From assembly GCA_023105745.1 (NCBI GenBank), contig JALGQZ010000011.1, forward strand, positions 22,408,975-22,472,974: a DNA stretch of 64,000 nucleotides, given 5' to 3'. This document shows, piece after piece, positions 12,254-25,982 of the stretch; position 1 is the stretch's first letter, and every line of letters begins with the position of its first letter. The translations under genes were made by a program, and so were the position numbers. The notes below the pieces were generated by a model. The model was not told the origin of the DNA. It searched no databases and saw only the letters and a list, made by a program, of their open reading frames with translations. Origin of the DNA: Austropuccinia psidii (Eukaryota; Basidiomycota; Pucciniomycetes; Pucciniales; Sphaerophragmiaceae).

Positions 12254-14044
12254 AGTAAGGTTTGACTATGAAACAATAAGTAAAAATTACTAATATTTTA
12301 CTAATTTTACTATGAATGTCTTAATTTTAATGATAAATATGATTTAAAATTAATATAATTATGGCATAAAATAATATAAATCATATTAATAAAAGAATGA
12401 AATAAAATGAATATATTAATATTCAATAACTAATATATTTATGACACTTTATTATTGTTACTAAAAGACAATAAAGGCATTCAAATTGTTGTTTAATAAG
12501 AAAAAAAAATTATAAAAATAGTATTACTAATATTCAAGTTATGTATCAATATAAATACTATTAATATTAATAAAAGAATTATTAAGAATAATAATAAAGA
12601 GAAAATATTATAATAAGATAAAACAACCTACTTTTAACACTTAATATGATAATATTGAATTAATTTATGCCTAAGAGTTTAAATAAAAGTTATTTAAATT
12701 CTATTTACAATAATAAATAGAGAGAATTACAAATTTGACTATTTCTACATGGATTTAGAGCTTTTTGAGAGAATTCAACAAAAACAAAAAATATTGGATT
12801 AATCAAATCAAAGCTGGCTATCACTACAAGTCTGATCTTTTCCCTCTAATTATATAATAGCTTTATATATAAGTATTAAAGAAATTACCTTTTTATTTAA
12901 TGTTTTTAGTGTTTTTGATGCATCTAAGGGGTAAATAGAGGAAAAGGAGCTTTATTTATGCTAAGATCCTCCCTTCTATAGTACAAAAGGCTTGTAGTAG
13001 ACTTTTACTGATGGTATCCACTGTAATTTATCAGTAATTCAAGGTTTTGTAATGATTACATCATAATTAAACCTTCCCATCTCAACATTACACCATTATT
13101 TAGAGTTATCACTATAAATCTGGGTTTGTTGAAATCATATGCTTGTCAAAAGGCTAAAATTTATGAAATTAATTAGTATTACTCATAATATGCTATTATT
13201 TGCCATTTTCATCACTTATATACCTGTTAAGCTTAAAATAGGATTACGGTGTATGATCATAAAGGATCATTTGTAAGCTTCAGCTTTGATGCTTAATACC
13301 TTTTGAGTCATTAAGTCTAAGGCCATTCATAGAGTGAGTTCTGATATCTTGCCATGTTGTAACTTAGCTTCCCAGAGAGCTCCATTACCTCATTAAAGCT
13401 CTATTTCTGATTATTTTTCTTGTAACTCATCATTTCTGTCAAAATTGAATATTTTCAACTTCAAACCATGATTTCAGAAGGTTATAACTTGAATATAATG
13501 ATGAAAATTAAATCATTCTTTATTTATGAGCTATTAAAATTGGAATTTCCTCTTTTTAAGTTCTTCCTATGTTTAAATTAAAGTGGTCAACAGCTATTGT
13601 TATTTTGCTCAATAAACCATTGTAGCTTATAACCTTTTTTATACCTTTTCAAATAAATTTTACATCTGAATTTTTACAGCTATTTTGTGGTAGATTTTCT
13701 TTTTTATCAACTCTTCATTATGAAAAGCTCAAGACATACAAGCTAAAAATCATGAATATATGTGCTGATTGAAAAAGTGCATATATTCAGGTTATCCCAG
13801 TAAGTATTGACTCTAGAGATATGAAATGAAAGTTTTATATGTGTAGTAGTTCATGGATAATTCAATGGTTTAATCTATTTCACATGTTTATTCATTTATT
13901 TCTGAGATAAGCAATATTTTATGCCTTCATATGGCATTTTTACTTGTTTTAAGATAATAATTCCAATTCTTATTATTAAAATAAGCATTGTGAAGTTTTT
14001 TTTGTAATCTTTTTGGATAGGTGGTCATATCTCAAATGCTCACA
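12254..14044 (-). repeat. 3' LTR of element D (about 1.79 kb)
   Basis: Minus-strand start TGTGAGCATTTGAGATATG at 14044 follows GGTGGTAGGGAA, the same junction as in element C. The other end reads GTCAAACCTTAC then T where other copies have CA, so the terminal base is mutated. The hairpin at about 13754-13791 and the promoter region are diverged versions of those in element C. Confidence 0.85.
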
Positions 14045-14386
14045 TTCCCTACCACCAAAAAATATTTTACCACAATCTGATATAGCTAATTGGGGTATCA
14101 TCCACTGTCCGACCTCCTCAATAGACTTCTTTTGGTCTTGAAGCACAATAATTCTTAAAATTTTCATTCTTTAGGTCTTCTTTGATTTCCAAACCTCCTT
14201 AGTAGCTTATCAGAATGAGCTATATCTTTCTCAAGTAGCCATTCATCTTCTTGAGCTGGTTATCTACACCTTACAAGGTATTCCCTTTCTTTTTTGTTTC
14301 TTGTCCTCCTTTTTTTCAGGACTTTTACAATTTTCTATTCTTCTCCTTCTAAAGGAGGAAGAATTCAAAGTGGGGGTTTATCTCCT

Positions 14387-16298
14387 TGTGAGTCTTTGAG
14401 ATATGACTACATATCCAAAAAGGTCACAACAAAATTTCTGTAATAATTATACTTATAATAATTATCTCAAAGACTAGTAAAATTACCATAAATAAGTGCA
14501 AAATCTAAATCAACTCAGAATCTAATGAGTAAGCATGCAAAATAAATTACACCATTAGATTCCTAATGGTAAAATACACATATTTCATTTTTGTGGCATA
14601 TCTGAAAAGTCAATAATTACTGAAGAATAAGTAATAAAACCTTATTTAATTCATAAACCAATGGAACAACCTGTGAAAAAATTGTACCATTTGATTCTCC
14701 ATAAAATACCACACATAAAAAAATTATAAAGCTATTATCTAAAGCCAATACTTAAGGAATTAAGCTTAATATATGCACTTTTTTGGTCAATGCATATATT
14801 CATGGTTTTGAGCTAATATCTCTTGAAATATACAAGATAGAAAGATAAACCAAAAATAGAGTCACCACGTACTTACTGTAAGAGCACAAATATGAAATTT
14901 ATCTCACAAGTTATCAAAAAGGTTAAAACTTGTAATGGATTATTGACTAAAATCAATGGAGCTGTTGACCACTTTGTTGTGAGAGTAGTCCAAACTTACA
15001 AAGGAAATGGGCAGTCAGATTCTACTAGTTCATACGTGAAGAATGATGTGGTTTTTCTTATAATATTCAAGGTATAACCCCTTGAAATCATGGTTTGAAG
15101 TTTAAAATATTAAATTTTGACAGAAAAGATGAGTTACAAGAAAGATCATCAAAAATAGAGTTTTGATGATTTAATTAAATGCGCTTGGTAGCTTAATGAG
15201 GACATGCCAACCTATCAGAATCCACTCTCAGAATAGCTGTATCTTGTATAACTCAAAAGTTATTAATGATCAAAGTTTAAGCTTAAATTTGATCATTTAT
15301 GATCACTCAGTGTAATCTTATTTTAGGTTTAACAGTTATATAAGTGATAAAGTTGTTGAATACTATGATATTATGAATAATACTAAAAAAATCAACAAAT
15401 TTTAGGCTTTTTTCAAGCCTATTATGTCATCAAACTTAGAGTTATGGTGATAACTCTAAGTAATGGCATAATAATGAGACAAGATGGTTTGATCATGATG
15501 TAATCATCACTAATCCTTGAGATACTGATCATTTCCAGTGGATACCATCAGTAAACCTCTACTAGAAGCCTACTGGACTCTAGAAAGGAGGTATTTACTA
15601 TAAATAGAGCTCTTTTTACTCTATTTTCCCCTCAGACACATCAAAGCATTGAAACAATTAAATCAAAAGGTAAAATCTTTATTCTTTATATATAAATATT
15701 TTATATTATTAAATACCAAAGGTAATCTTTATTAAAATCATAATTTTTGACGTGAATACTTCAATTGTTCTACTGTTTTGCTATATTTCTCTTAAAAATC
15801 TCAAATCCACGTAAAATCAAGAAAATTTGTAATTTCTCTTATTTTTAATTGTAAATATAATTTAAATAAGTTGTATTTATATTATTTGGTGTAAATTTCT
15901 TCAAAATTCTTGTACTAAGTGTTAAAAGTAGGTTATTTTCTCTTATTATAATAATTTCTCTTTATTATTGCTTTTAATAATTCTTTAATGAATATAAATA
16001 GTATTTATATTAATTTATAACTATAATATTGGTAATATTATTGTTATTAATTGTTTTTTTATTAATAAAAAACAATTTTCTAGGCCTTTATTATTTGTTG
16101 GTAACAATAATAAAGTGCGTTTAAATATATTAATATATTTATTTATTCAATAATATAATTATTTTTATGCCTTAATTATAATAATTCTTTATTATTATAA
16201 TTATTTTTATCTTATTTACTTTATTGATAAGGACATTCAGAGTACAATAAGTAAAATATTAGTAATTTTTACTTATTGTTTCATAGTCAAACCTTACA
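14387..16298 (+). repeat. Solo LTR (1912 bp) of the C/D family, plus strand, with target-site duplication
   Basis: It starts TGTGAGTCTTTGAGATATG and ends TCAAACCTTACA, the termini of the element C LTR. The 5 bp before (14382-14386) and after (16299-16303) are both CTCCT, a perfect duplication. No internal sequence lies beside it, and the interrupted element D frame resumes on both sides. It is therefore a solo LTR left by LTR-LTR recombination after insertion into D. It keeps a TATAAATAG box (15599) and both inverted repeats described for element C. The short ORF at 14892-15077 is not credible as a gene. Confidence 0.93.
15599..15607 (+). promoter_or_regulatory. TATA box of the solo LTR
   Basis: TATAAATAG is followed by AGCTCTTTTTACTCT, the same core as at 52561 and 61231 in element C. 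It is a candidate plus-strand promoter inside dead sequence. Confidence 0.55.
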
Positions 16299-19200
16299 CT
16301 CCTAGTGGAAATAATTTCTTATAACTTGAGCTATAAGGTTTTATCACACTTACAGGGAAAGCTGGGTATTTGTTCATTAATTCAGCTGTTAGCTCTAGAT
16401 GCACAGAATTAGGTCCATGAAGGGTCCTGCAAATGAGTGTTTGAATTTCTTTGGGCCCTTGATGTTATTAAAGTTTGAAGTTAATACTAAGACCAAGTCT
16501 CCTACTTTCAAATCAGGTGGCTTATGACTTTTTTCCCATCTTTCTTTTGCATACTTGAAAGAATCTTGCATACATCTGTTTGAATGATGTCTTGCTTTGT
16601 CGAGAATCATTTTGAAACCTCTTGATTTTGGATGTATATCCACTAAGTCCTTTTTTAGAGTTTCATAAGGAATTCTTGGATTTAAACCTTTTTGTAACAT
16701 TTCTGGTGTTTTGCCAGTTGAAGAATGAATTGATGCCTTATATTCCAGCTCAAGAGCTGGTATTATGGTACACCAATCATGGTTAAAGAAATCAAAGTCA
16801 TTTAATTCTAAGCCATAATCACAGAATCTTCTGTTCATTTCTTCCAGGTTTTTTATCATTCTTTCTGCTAAACCATCAGTCTGAGGGTAATAAGATGTTG
16901 AGAATGATAATTTTTCTCCAAGCAATTTATGGATCTTTTTCCATAATTCTGAAGTGAATTTGAGATCTATATCACTTATGATATTTTGGAATAAGCCTGT
17001 ATGAATGATGACTCTATTCCATATCATTATGGCTGTGTCCATAGCTGTGTCTTCTTTATGGAATGGTAAGAGCATTGGGGCTCTACTGTAGCTGTCAGCT
17101 AATACTAACCATTCATTGAGAGTAATGTCTCCTCCTGGAGGTAATTTTGTTACCCAATCCATGTGAACTATTTCCCATGGGGCTTTTGGTTCTTGGATTT
17201 GGATAATCCTTCCAAATTTGTTGGCTGTGGCTCTGTTTGCTTTTGCAAATATGTCACAGGCTTGGAAGTACTCTGAAACATCCTTTCTCAAATTTGGCCA
17301 CCAAGAGCAGGTTTTCACCCTCTCTAGTGTCCTATCTATTGAGATATGTTCAGATATATCACTATCATGGCATTCATGTTGTATAGTATCTATCAGAGTC
17401 CTATCCTTTTAAGGTCATAACACATGTATATTTAGTCCTATGATAAAGAATTCCATAAAGAAGGTGGAATTTTCCTTAATTATATTCTTTTTTCCATACT
17501 TCATCTAGTTGAGAAGATGGTGATGGGTCTTTTCAATCTTTCATTAAGAGTTGGCATAAAATATGACAGTTTTTGTCCATATTATAGCTTTCTTTAACTT
17601 TATTAAAAAATTCTGTTCCAATATCTGTGACACATATCCCTTCAATATGGTGCTCTTCCTGTGGTACCCATTCTGGGTTATCAGGTGCATTTGCTAAAGC
17701 CTATCTGCTAAGACCATCTACATTCTTATGAATATTTACAGCTTTATGAGCTATAGTCATATTTCCTCCATATTCTTGGATAGCTATCTGCTATCTTAGC
17801 ATATTTCTATTTGGTGTCTTCATGTTTTATAAATATTTTACAGAATTACAGTCTGTGAGTACATCAAACACTGTCCCATCCAAATAATTGCTTAGTTTTT
17901 CTAACTCCCACACTAGGAAAAGACATTCCATTTGGCTTGCTCCATATATTGCTTCTGTTCGCTTAATCTTTCTTGAAATGAAGCAAATTGGTCCTTCAAC
18001 AGGTTTATCATTGATGATTTGTTTTTGGTGTGGTGCAGCACCCAGTCCTTCTCCACAAGCATCAATGTACATTTTGAAAGCTAACTTCCAATCTGTAATT
18101 AGAAGAACTTGGGAATTTTTAAGGGTTTTTTCCAATTCCTCATATGCTTTGACCCTTTCTTCAGTCATTTGATAGACCTTCTATTGGTCACATAGTTTGT
18201 ACAAGGATTTGGCAGTTCTTGAAAAGTATTTTATATGCTGTCTGTAATAACCCTGAAATCCTAGAAATGACTGAATTCATTTTTTTGTTTGGTGAATTGG
18301 TTTCAGTAGTACTTCTGCTACTTTTTTTTTATCTATTCCCAAGCTTAGTCCAGATACAACCTGTCCCAATTCTTTTAGTTTGCTATATTTAAAATGATAC
18401 TTTTTCAAGGAAATTTTTATAATCACTTGTATTATCCTTTGCAGGACTCTTTCTAGTCTGGTTAGGTGATTTTCCCAAGTTTCTGAGCAAGCTCAAATAT
18501 AATCAATGTAGATGATTAGCTATCCTTTTGATAATTCTCCCAGAAATATGGTATTCATCATTCTTTGATAATGGGAAGGTGCATTTTTAATACCAAAGGT
18601 AATTCTTAGGTATTCATATATTCCAAAATGGACTATTATACTTAGTAGCTTTCTGGAATTCTATTTTTAGAAATTTTTGTGAAAACCCTTTAGAGAATCC
18701 ATGGCTGTAATGAGCTTAGCCTGTGACAATTGTATTAATGTCTCATGGATTCTGGGTATTGGATACCTGTTTGGGATAGTATAGGTATTTAGAGCTCTAA
18801 AGTCCCCTACCATCCTTGATTTTCTATTATGTAAAGTAATCATGACAGGTGTAGTGACCTCTAATTGTTCATTATCTCCTACTTTCCTTAATACCCCAAG
18901 GTCAATTAATCCTTTAATGTGTACCTCTAAAGCTTCTCTGGCTCTTGGGCTAGCTGGTTAAGCTGGTCTTCCCAACAAGGGTGGATAAGGCTGTTCCACA
19001 TTCAGAAAAATTTCCAATTCATGTCTAATTATAGCACCTAGTGGTTCTTTGTCAGTTGCAAAGGCATTTTTGTATTTAAATAAGAGATCAATAAATTTCT
19101 CTTTCATTTTTTCTGTGAATTCTTGGTTTAATTCTGCCTCTATAAGCTGTTCACTTATGAATAAAGGTCTTTGTGGGCTTGTCTCTTCATTTTTTATAAC

Positions 19201-19595
19201 AGAAATTGATTCTTTGTTGTTTAAAAAACCAAATTTCTGTCTTTTATTATCTCCTATGGTAAGATATCTGTCTTTTTGGTTATAGATATCTATTCCATAG
19301 ATTGATAAGTAATCACTTGAAAGTATAAAATGGTTACTAGTACAGTTTTCCATTACCAAAAACTCTACTTTCACCATTATACATTGGGATGGGTGAGGAA
19401 AAATTAGTGTTAAGTCTATTATTTCAAGGGTCTTCATGCTTTCACTTGCACTACAATATTTAACCCCTTGTATTGGTATAGGTTTTTTTTCCAAATCTGG
19501 TATAATTGTTTGTAAATTATTTTTACCAACACAGCTGTAGTATGCTCCTGTCTCCAGGTTTACTTTTTCCTCTTTTTTTTCTACCATAACAATAT

Positions 19596-22110
19596 CTATT
19601 CTTGATTTTTAAGCTGTATATCCCATTCCTTTTTCAGGTTTGGTTCTATGCAGTTTGGCATCTTGTATATTTGTGAGGCTTGTGTAGATGTTCCAACTTC
19701 TGGGAAGCTTTGATTTACATCTAGTAATTTGTATATTAACTCAATTTTGTTAATTGGTGAATTAATTATATTGATTTTATCACCTTCAGAGGTTTCTGAT
19801 TCTTCAGTGTCTTTTTCAGAACCAGATTCTTCTTCTTTGTCATTGTGGTCTTCTGTTTCCACAATTTCATTGATATTTGCCTTTTTAACACATTTATTGA
19901 CTAAGTGTCCAATACCACCCCAATTATGAAATTTTCTTTGCTCAGTAGCTCTAGATGTATTGGGTTTGAAAGGTTCTCTTTGTTTATTTAGACTTTTAAT
20001 ATCCAAGTTTTTCCATTGTCTGCCAATTTTTGTCCTTGTCATTATATCTTCTAGTTCATTAATGTACTCCTATGTGGAACATGTCTCTATGCATCTGCTT
20101 CTCAGGACATATTCCAGTTCGCCTCATTTTTTAAGACGCTTCATATGCACCATCTTTTGTGACATTTCTTGATACAGTGCATTCAGTCTTTAAACTTTTG
20201 TTCAGAACCAAGTTAAAGGTCTATCCTTATCTGGTTCAAAGACGGAATCTTCAAATACATTTTCTATTTTGTACCTCCAGGAATCTTTTGCCCACTTTGT
20301 GATTATTTCATTTGTCCACCAAGACTATGTATTTTTGCCATTTGTTTGTCTTATTCCATAATACCCTGTTTTTTCAGATTTCCCAAATTATAAATGTACT
20401 CTTGCATTAATTAATTCATCAGGTATGGCATAGTCCTCTTGAAACATGTCAATTTTCTTGATAAATGAAATATGGTGGGATTCACCTTCATCTGTGAATT
20501 TTGGCCATGATTTAAGTTGAGGTGCTTTTTTCATTAAGACTTGATTGTTTTCTTGATTGGTTAAGTCTGATATGAAGGGATTTCTTATCTCCTCTTTTGG
20601 CTTAACAGGACTTCTTATGTGGGAAATTGGGATTAATAACTTTATCATAATTAAAATAACCTCATTTATTTTATTTCTTCTCTCAGGAATAAGTCTTATT
20701 TCACTTTTTATGTCATCTTGTAGATTCATTCTTGCTTCATCACTTTTTTCTATGTGTTCTATAAATAATTTTTGGTTTTATGAAGTCTTTTCTTCAAATT
20801 TCTAAACAGAAGGGGTTATTTTATTCAATTTTTCTGTCAAGATGTCAATACTCTGGTCATAATTGATTTTCAAAGTTCTTTCTTTGATATCTCTTATGTA
20901 TTTATACAATTCATTTTGTCCTTGTCTTAATTTCTGAGTATTGTCAATTAAGACTTTTGGTTTATTGTTTTTAACCATAAATTCAATCCTTTCTATTTCT
21001 TTCTTATTTTGTACAACAATTTGTGTTAAAGATAATAAACTACTATTCATTTCTTTTAAATATAATAAACTATTTTTAACGTCTTTTAGAGGTCAAATAC
21101 TATTTTTGATTTTTGTTATAGTATTCAAAACATTAGGAGACAAAGTTATTTCTTTTGGAAATGGGGTTGTCTCATTATTTTCTCCTCTTTGTCCTTGAAT
21201 TCTATCAGTTTTCTGGCCATGTTGAAGACATTTTTCATGGCATCTTTTTTGGATTTTTGGATTCCTGTAACTTTGGGAATATGGCTTCCTCCAATTCTTC
21301 TTATATGTCTTCTTCCCTTCTTTGGGAGGCTGGTTGGCTTGAAGCTTTCTGGTAGAAGCTACTGGGGCTTCTTCCTTTCTTTCCTCCCTCTTTTAGGAAT
21401 TGTACTCTTCTATCTTTTTGATTTGAGGTTTGGATGATAGTGAATTCCATCCATTGGATTACTTCATTATCTCCTCCTCTTTGTGGAAATTTTTGGAAAT
21501 GTGCCAGGAGTTTGTCACTCCTTGGTGGATTTGTGTCAACATTTCCCAATCTTTTTCCTTGTACACCATGTAGTACTTCTTGTACTGGCTCATATATATT
21601 TATATTTGAGCCCTCTGAATGTGATTTTTCTCTGTTGGAATTAATCATACTTAGCTCCAATGCTGTTTCAGATATTATAGGAATTTCTGGGACTTGCCTT
21701 TGGGATATGGCACTTCCTTGTGTGGATTATGTTCCACTGGGGATTTTTCCCTTTCTTTTCCCTCTTGTGGGATCATTTCTACTTAGTCCGCCTCCATATT
21801 ATCGGATGGAGTATTAGGATTCCCTTCTAGTAGTCATATTAAAAAAACAAGAGATAAAAATATTTCAGAAAAATAAAAAGTCTTTTTATGGCAATTTTAA
21901 GAGAGGTACTCACCCTTCAGAGTCCTGAGAATTGGGTACTGGAAAAACTAATTTCTTAGATTTTGTTTTCTTTTTTACAACAGTTGTAGGAGAGCTTGGA
22001 CAAGTTTCTTCTACCAATTTTTCAACAGTGGTCTTCTGGTCCTCTGTTGGGTTGTCTGCAAATACTAAAAAAACAAATAAATATAGGGTGTTGGTAAACA
22101 CATGTAAGTG
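19596..22110 (-). pseudogene. gag of element D (broken)
   Basis: Segments similar to element C Gag run right to left. They are an exon-like leader ORF (21910-22077, with a GTGAGT donor at its end), the S/Q-rich N-terminal part (21301-21660), a coiled-coil-like segment (20802-21050), a segment before capsid (20388-20729), and the acidic linker with a degraded zinc knuckle (19596-20042). The knuckle reads FHNWGGIGHLVNKC, so two of its three Cys are lost. Frameshifts and stops separate the pieces. The GEGE(Y/S) capsid motif is changed to DEGESHHIS. Confidence 0.85.
22078..22085. repeat. Target-site duplication (left) of Mutator-like element B
   Basis: TAAATATA here and at 25536-25543 flank element B. 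The uninterrupted sequence of the related element C (minus strand of about 53780-53805) has a single copy at the equivalent site. This shows the insertion cleanly. Confidence 0.85.
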
Positions 22111-25100
22111 ACCTATTTTTTTGCCATATTTTTTCCAAAATGGGATGTCAATATCCCCAATTTTTTTGGAATTCTTTTTTTTTCCAAATTACTCAAATTT
22201 GGCCAATTTGACAAAATGGCATATTTTTTTGAAAAAAATGCATTAAATATGTTCCCACTTACAAGTTTCCAAAAAAATTAAAATGAAGGGTTCAATCTTT
22301 AAGATGAAAAACTAGAGGCCCATAACTTTGGGGGATTTTTTTGGAGGGACAAGTAAAGGCACAAAAAGGGTTTTTTCATGCTTGTAATATGACTATTTTC
22401 AGTACAAAAGTGCCACATGTTTGATAAAAAATGAAGCTGAGGTGGGATTTAAGCAACACATAGGACTGAGGAGGTGGTAAATGGCATAAATTTTATATAT
22501 AAAACTCAGTCAATCTGAATCGATCTCAAAATTATTTGTTTTTTTCTGAGGGGGGAGGAATATTGTACAAATATAACATCCTGTGTTTCTTAGATTTATC
22601 TTCCCACCCCAAGGCTTGTGGTTGGGCACGAAATTCACAATTTACACTAATGGGGGGACTGGATAAAGTTTAGAAATGATGATATCCAATGGTACAAAAT
22701 GAGAACAGCTATCCAAGAAGCAAATGAAAATGGGTGGCTTATCATTTGGAGGACAGAAATAAGGGAAAAAAGAGAAATATTGGGCTTTTTAATCAAAGAA
22801 AACTGGTCTTTTATACTTATTTGCAATTGGATCCCCCATATCAGGTATGGACATCCACTTGCTCTTTGGAGCCTGGCCAACATCTTCATACTACTCAATT
22901 CTGTTAAAATAAGAGGTTACTGAGGGAATCAAAGTGTTCATGGCTTGATAAAGGTATTTATTTTTCTGAATTAATTTGGCCAAGTCAACTGTGACATCAG
23001 CCCATTGATATTGAGTCTTTTAAATGCAGTGGGATACTTTTCTGTAGCCACAGTTTCCATAACCCTTGAAATTCATGACCATGAAGTTTTATTTCAATAT
23101 AAGCTTGGGAAAGTCTTCTGAGTGAGTTACCTGATAAAATTTGGTCAAAAAATGCATAAATATTGAAATAAACAAAAAATACAAATTGAAAATAACCAGA
23201 AACTCACAAAGAGCTTGGGCAATTCGTCACTTGTGTAATAATTGCTTTGACAATGCTCACAGGTCAAGTCAATTGCATCATATATCTTCAAACTTGTGGC
23301 AGTCTTGTGGGACTTTCTTTGTGAAGTTTTTCTACCCATTTCCAATCTTCTGGACCTTTTAATGGTGACTCCTGATTTGCCATATTCATTTAATTCAGTT
23401 GCGGAGGGTATTGAATCTGATTAACTTATTGATTTTGATAATGAGGCCTCAGAATCTTCAGAGTCTTCAGATGAATCCACTTCCATGATTGGAGAGGGTG
23501 CAAATGACTGTGATCTTGGTGTTGTTGTGTTAGTCACTTTTGATGGAGGTCTTTCTCTTCTCTTGGATTGACTTCCAATGATTTCAAATCTTCATGGTTC
23601 TCTTTTATTTTTATTCTTATTCTTATTATTGGCTCCTTGAGATCTTCCACAAATATTCTTGCATTCAAGTGGGTCTTCATAATAGCCCTAAATACCTCCA
23701 GGAGAGTACCAGTGAGCTTTTGGAGCCAAAGTTCAACCATGGCATGGGTACCTTCAACTCTTGAGGTGGATCCCACAACCAGGTGGCAATGGTGGTTGGT
23801 CCAGGCTGGCACATGATACTCCTTTAGGGGAAGCCAGTTATTTTTCAAATATTGCAAGACTTAACAATTTTTTACTTTCTTTTGAAGCTTCTTCCAGTTG
23901 TCTTTGAAAGACTTTTCAGTTGATTAATGAATAACCTGAGGACTGAATCCCAATTTCATTAATAAAAACAATAATAAGACTAAAACTGAAAGTGAAAGGT
24001 ATAATACTTGATTCCAAAAGCCCATAAAATTTCCAAAATCGTTTCCATGACCAATTTTCTTCATGAAATGGGAAGATACATCTTTATTGATGTGCCAAAT
24101 TCATAAAATGACTTTTGAGTCTGGGAAGAGCTTTTAAAGTGAGTTTTTCAATGCCAAATCCCTTTCAATAACAATGACTGGAGGGGGAAAAATATTGGTG
24201 TTGTTGAGGAATTTCTCTATGTATTGATTCAAGTCCCAAGTATATGGGGGTTCAGTTTCATTCTTTATCAAACAAAAAGCTTCAGAAAAAGTCTTATTGG
24301 TTGAGCTGAATCCAACAATATGAAAAGGGGCATTTCTTACTTATATGTTTTATAAGTAAAATCCATAAGAATGACATGAGGAAAGCCATGGAGGAGTCTT
24401 ATGGCAATGGGTTGAGTGAAAAACAATGCAGTAATGTGTCCCTCAGCATCCCTTTCAGAGGACCAAACAAAATTTTCTTCTTTGAGGGTGTCAATAATAG
24501 CATAAATGGGCTTTCTGCCTTTCAGTTTTTCTTTCTTTATTTTATTTACTTGGTTATGAATGTCTTGAAGGATTACAGGCTGGTCAGACTCCCTCTGGCT
24601 GCAAAATTTGGTCTGAATTTGCCTTGGCATGAGCATGATTCAGACATTTGAGAAATTTTGGATGTTTGTTGCTCATTCAATTTCCTGAAAGCAGGATGTG
24701 CCATGATATTTTCAGTGGCATCATGGCTATGTTAAGGATTTTTGACTTCAATAGTCCAAGTGCTACTCTTGGCATATTTTCTGGAATAAAGTCTAAATGG
24801 AAAGTCAAGCTTTCTTGAAGTGACTGTTTTGGAGGAGGTTTTGTTGGGATTTGGGGTCCCAGACCTTTCACAACCTATTTCAATTTGGTTGTGGGTCATA
24901 TTTGACCTCAAGGTGGACACAGCATACCCCTATGCCCTGGCAACATTATGCACATTCTGCCAAAGAGGCTCAATGGTCTGAAATGCACCTTCAGTGGGGG
25001 GTCAAAGCATTATGGAGTGAAAGATATGTATAAATTCAAAAAATGGGCATTTGGGGATTTGGAATGAGGAAAGAAGCTTTCAAAATGTGAAAAAGAAGTG

Positions 25101-25535
25101 ATAAAAAGTGTGAAAAATCAAAAGAAGTGGGTAAACCTGAAATGAAGTGGTTGAAATGTGGGATTAATAGATGAGGGAAGGTGAAAAATTGGAATTTTAG
25201 GGGCTTGGAACCAGGTTTTGGGGGAGGAAAATGCAGTCTTTGGGGGAAAAAAAGAAAAAAAGTGTGAAAACCTTTGCAAAATAGCTTTGGTAATGCTGTT
25301 TTCCTAAAACAAAACTGTTTGGGGGGATAATGTGTATTATTTGGGTGGGGATGTGCAAAAAATATTGAAACAATTGGGTTAGAGGGGTTTTGTGGGGAAA
25401 AAACCTGCTTTTGGGCAGGTTTTGGCCTAATACAGGGTGTTTGGTGTTTAATTTTTAATTAAGAATGGGCCCAGGACACCCCTTACATGTTTTTACTAAA
25501 AGCACATAAGAGCTTACATGGGTTTAGCAATACCT
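22086..25535 (-). mobile_element. Element B: Mutator-like (FAR1/MULE-OTU) DNA transposon, 3450 bp, inserted in element D
   Basis: Left end GGGTGTTGGTAAACACATGT and right end (reverse complement) AGGTATTGCTAAACCCATGT form imperfect terminal inverted repeats, about 19 of 24 bases matching. An 8-bp target-site duplication TAAATATA surrounds it. This size is typical of Mutator-like elements (8-11 bp). The inside is homologous to element F (49092-64000) and codes, on the minus strand, for a broken FAR1-MULE-OTU protein. Confidence 0.9.
22570..25010 (-). pseudogene. FAR1-MULE transposase with C-terminal OTU domain, element B (broken)
   Basis: The protein is homologous, block by block, to the transposase of element F. 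The FAR1-type zinc-binding region lies at 24730-25010, with a stop as the third codon. The MULE transposase start lies at 24337-24636 and keeps VILMDFTYKT with the presumed first catalytic Asp. A later part (23534-23857) runs straight from GTLLEVFRA into a segment that in F lies beyond the SWIM-like region, so an internal deletion removed that part. The OTU region has GYGNCGYR where F has GDGNCGYR, so the catalytic-loop Asp is lost, and frameshifts follow. The element cannot encode active transposase or protease. Confidence 0.85.
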
Positions 25536-25982
25536 TAAATATAAGTATTTTTATAAAAGATGTTATTTTTGAAAACATATGGCAATTTTCACATTTAAAT
25601 GATTTTTATATCTTTTAAAATAAGAGAAATTAATAAAAAGGTATAAAAATGTTTTTTTTTTGTATTTTCATTTTTAAAGAAAAAAATGATAAATAATATG
25701 ATTCTTTTCAAAATTAAATTATAAAATTAATTCATTTTTAATTCATAAATAGCCTTCTAAATAACTAGAGACACTCAAAGAAAGCTCCTGCAAGTCTAAG
25801 GATGTGAAAAACCACATGTAAGACAGTACAATTGCACTCCAAATGCCTCAATAGATGTTAAAATCAATAAACATGAAATTATTGTATAATTTTATGATTT
25901 CAAATATAGTTTATCATTTAATAAGCCCAATTTTAATCTTTTTGAATCTTGTTTAAGTAAATATCATGGGCAGGCCCCCAAA
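25536..25982 (-). other. Leader and primer-binding site of element D
   Basis: This is the part of D between its 5' LTR and the Mutator-like insertion. It begins (25536-25543) with the right copy of the TAAATATA duplication. The minus strand at 25963-25980 reads TGGGGGCCTGCCCATGAT, close to the primer-binding site of element C. The remainder is AT-rich leader similar to 53330-53760. No ORF is supported. Confidence 0.7.

Larger units (their letters stand above)
14045..19590 (-). pseudogene. pol of element D (broken; split by a solo LTR)
   Basis: Read right to left: protease region (ORF 18958-19587) with NLETGAYYSC, so the catalytic Asp of DTG is Glu. RT follows with stops and frameshifts, its YIDD box changed to YIDY near 18510. 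RNase H (17827-18168) keeps [12 protein letters not shown]. The integrase (16395-17318) keeps HMDW, IISDID and TDGLAERM, but its zinc finger has lost Cys residues (CDIFAKA for CDRCQKA). The C-terminal chromodomain-like part continues at 14150-14386, on the other side of the solo LTR. With protease and RT active-site residues gone and many frameshifts, this copy is dead. Confidence 0.88.

Noticed and set aside
14892..15077. 61-codon plus ORF
   Set aside because: It sits inside the solo LTR and aligns with noncoding LTR sequence of element C, where the frame is broken.
22647..22923. ORFs on both strands (22647-22898 minus, 22699-22923 plus) in element B
   Set aside because: They overlap the OTU region in the wrong frames; the homologous frame to element F is broken, so these are by-products.
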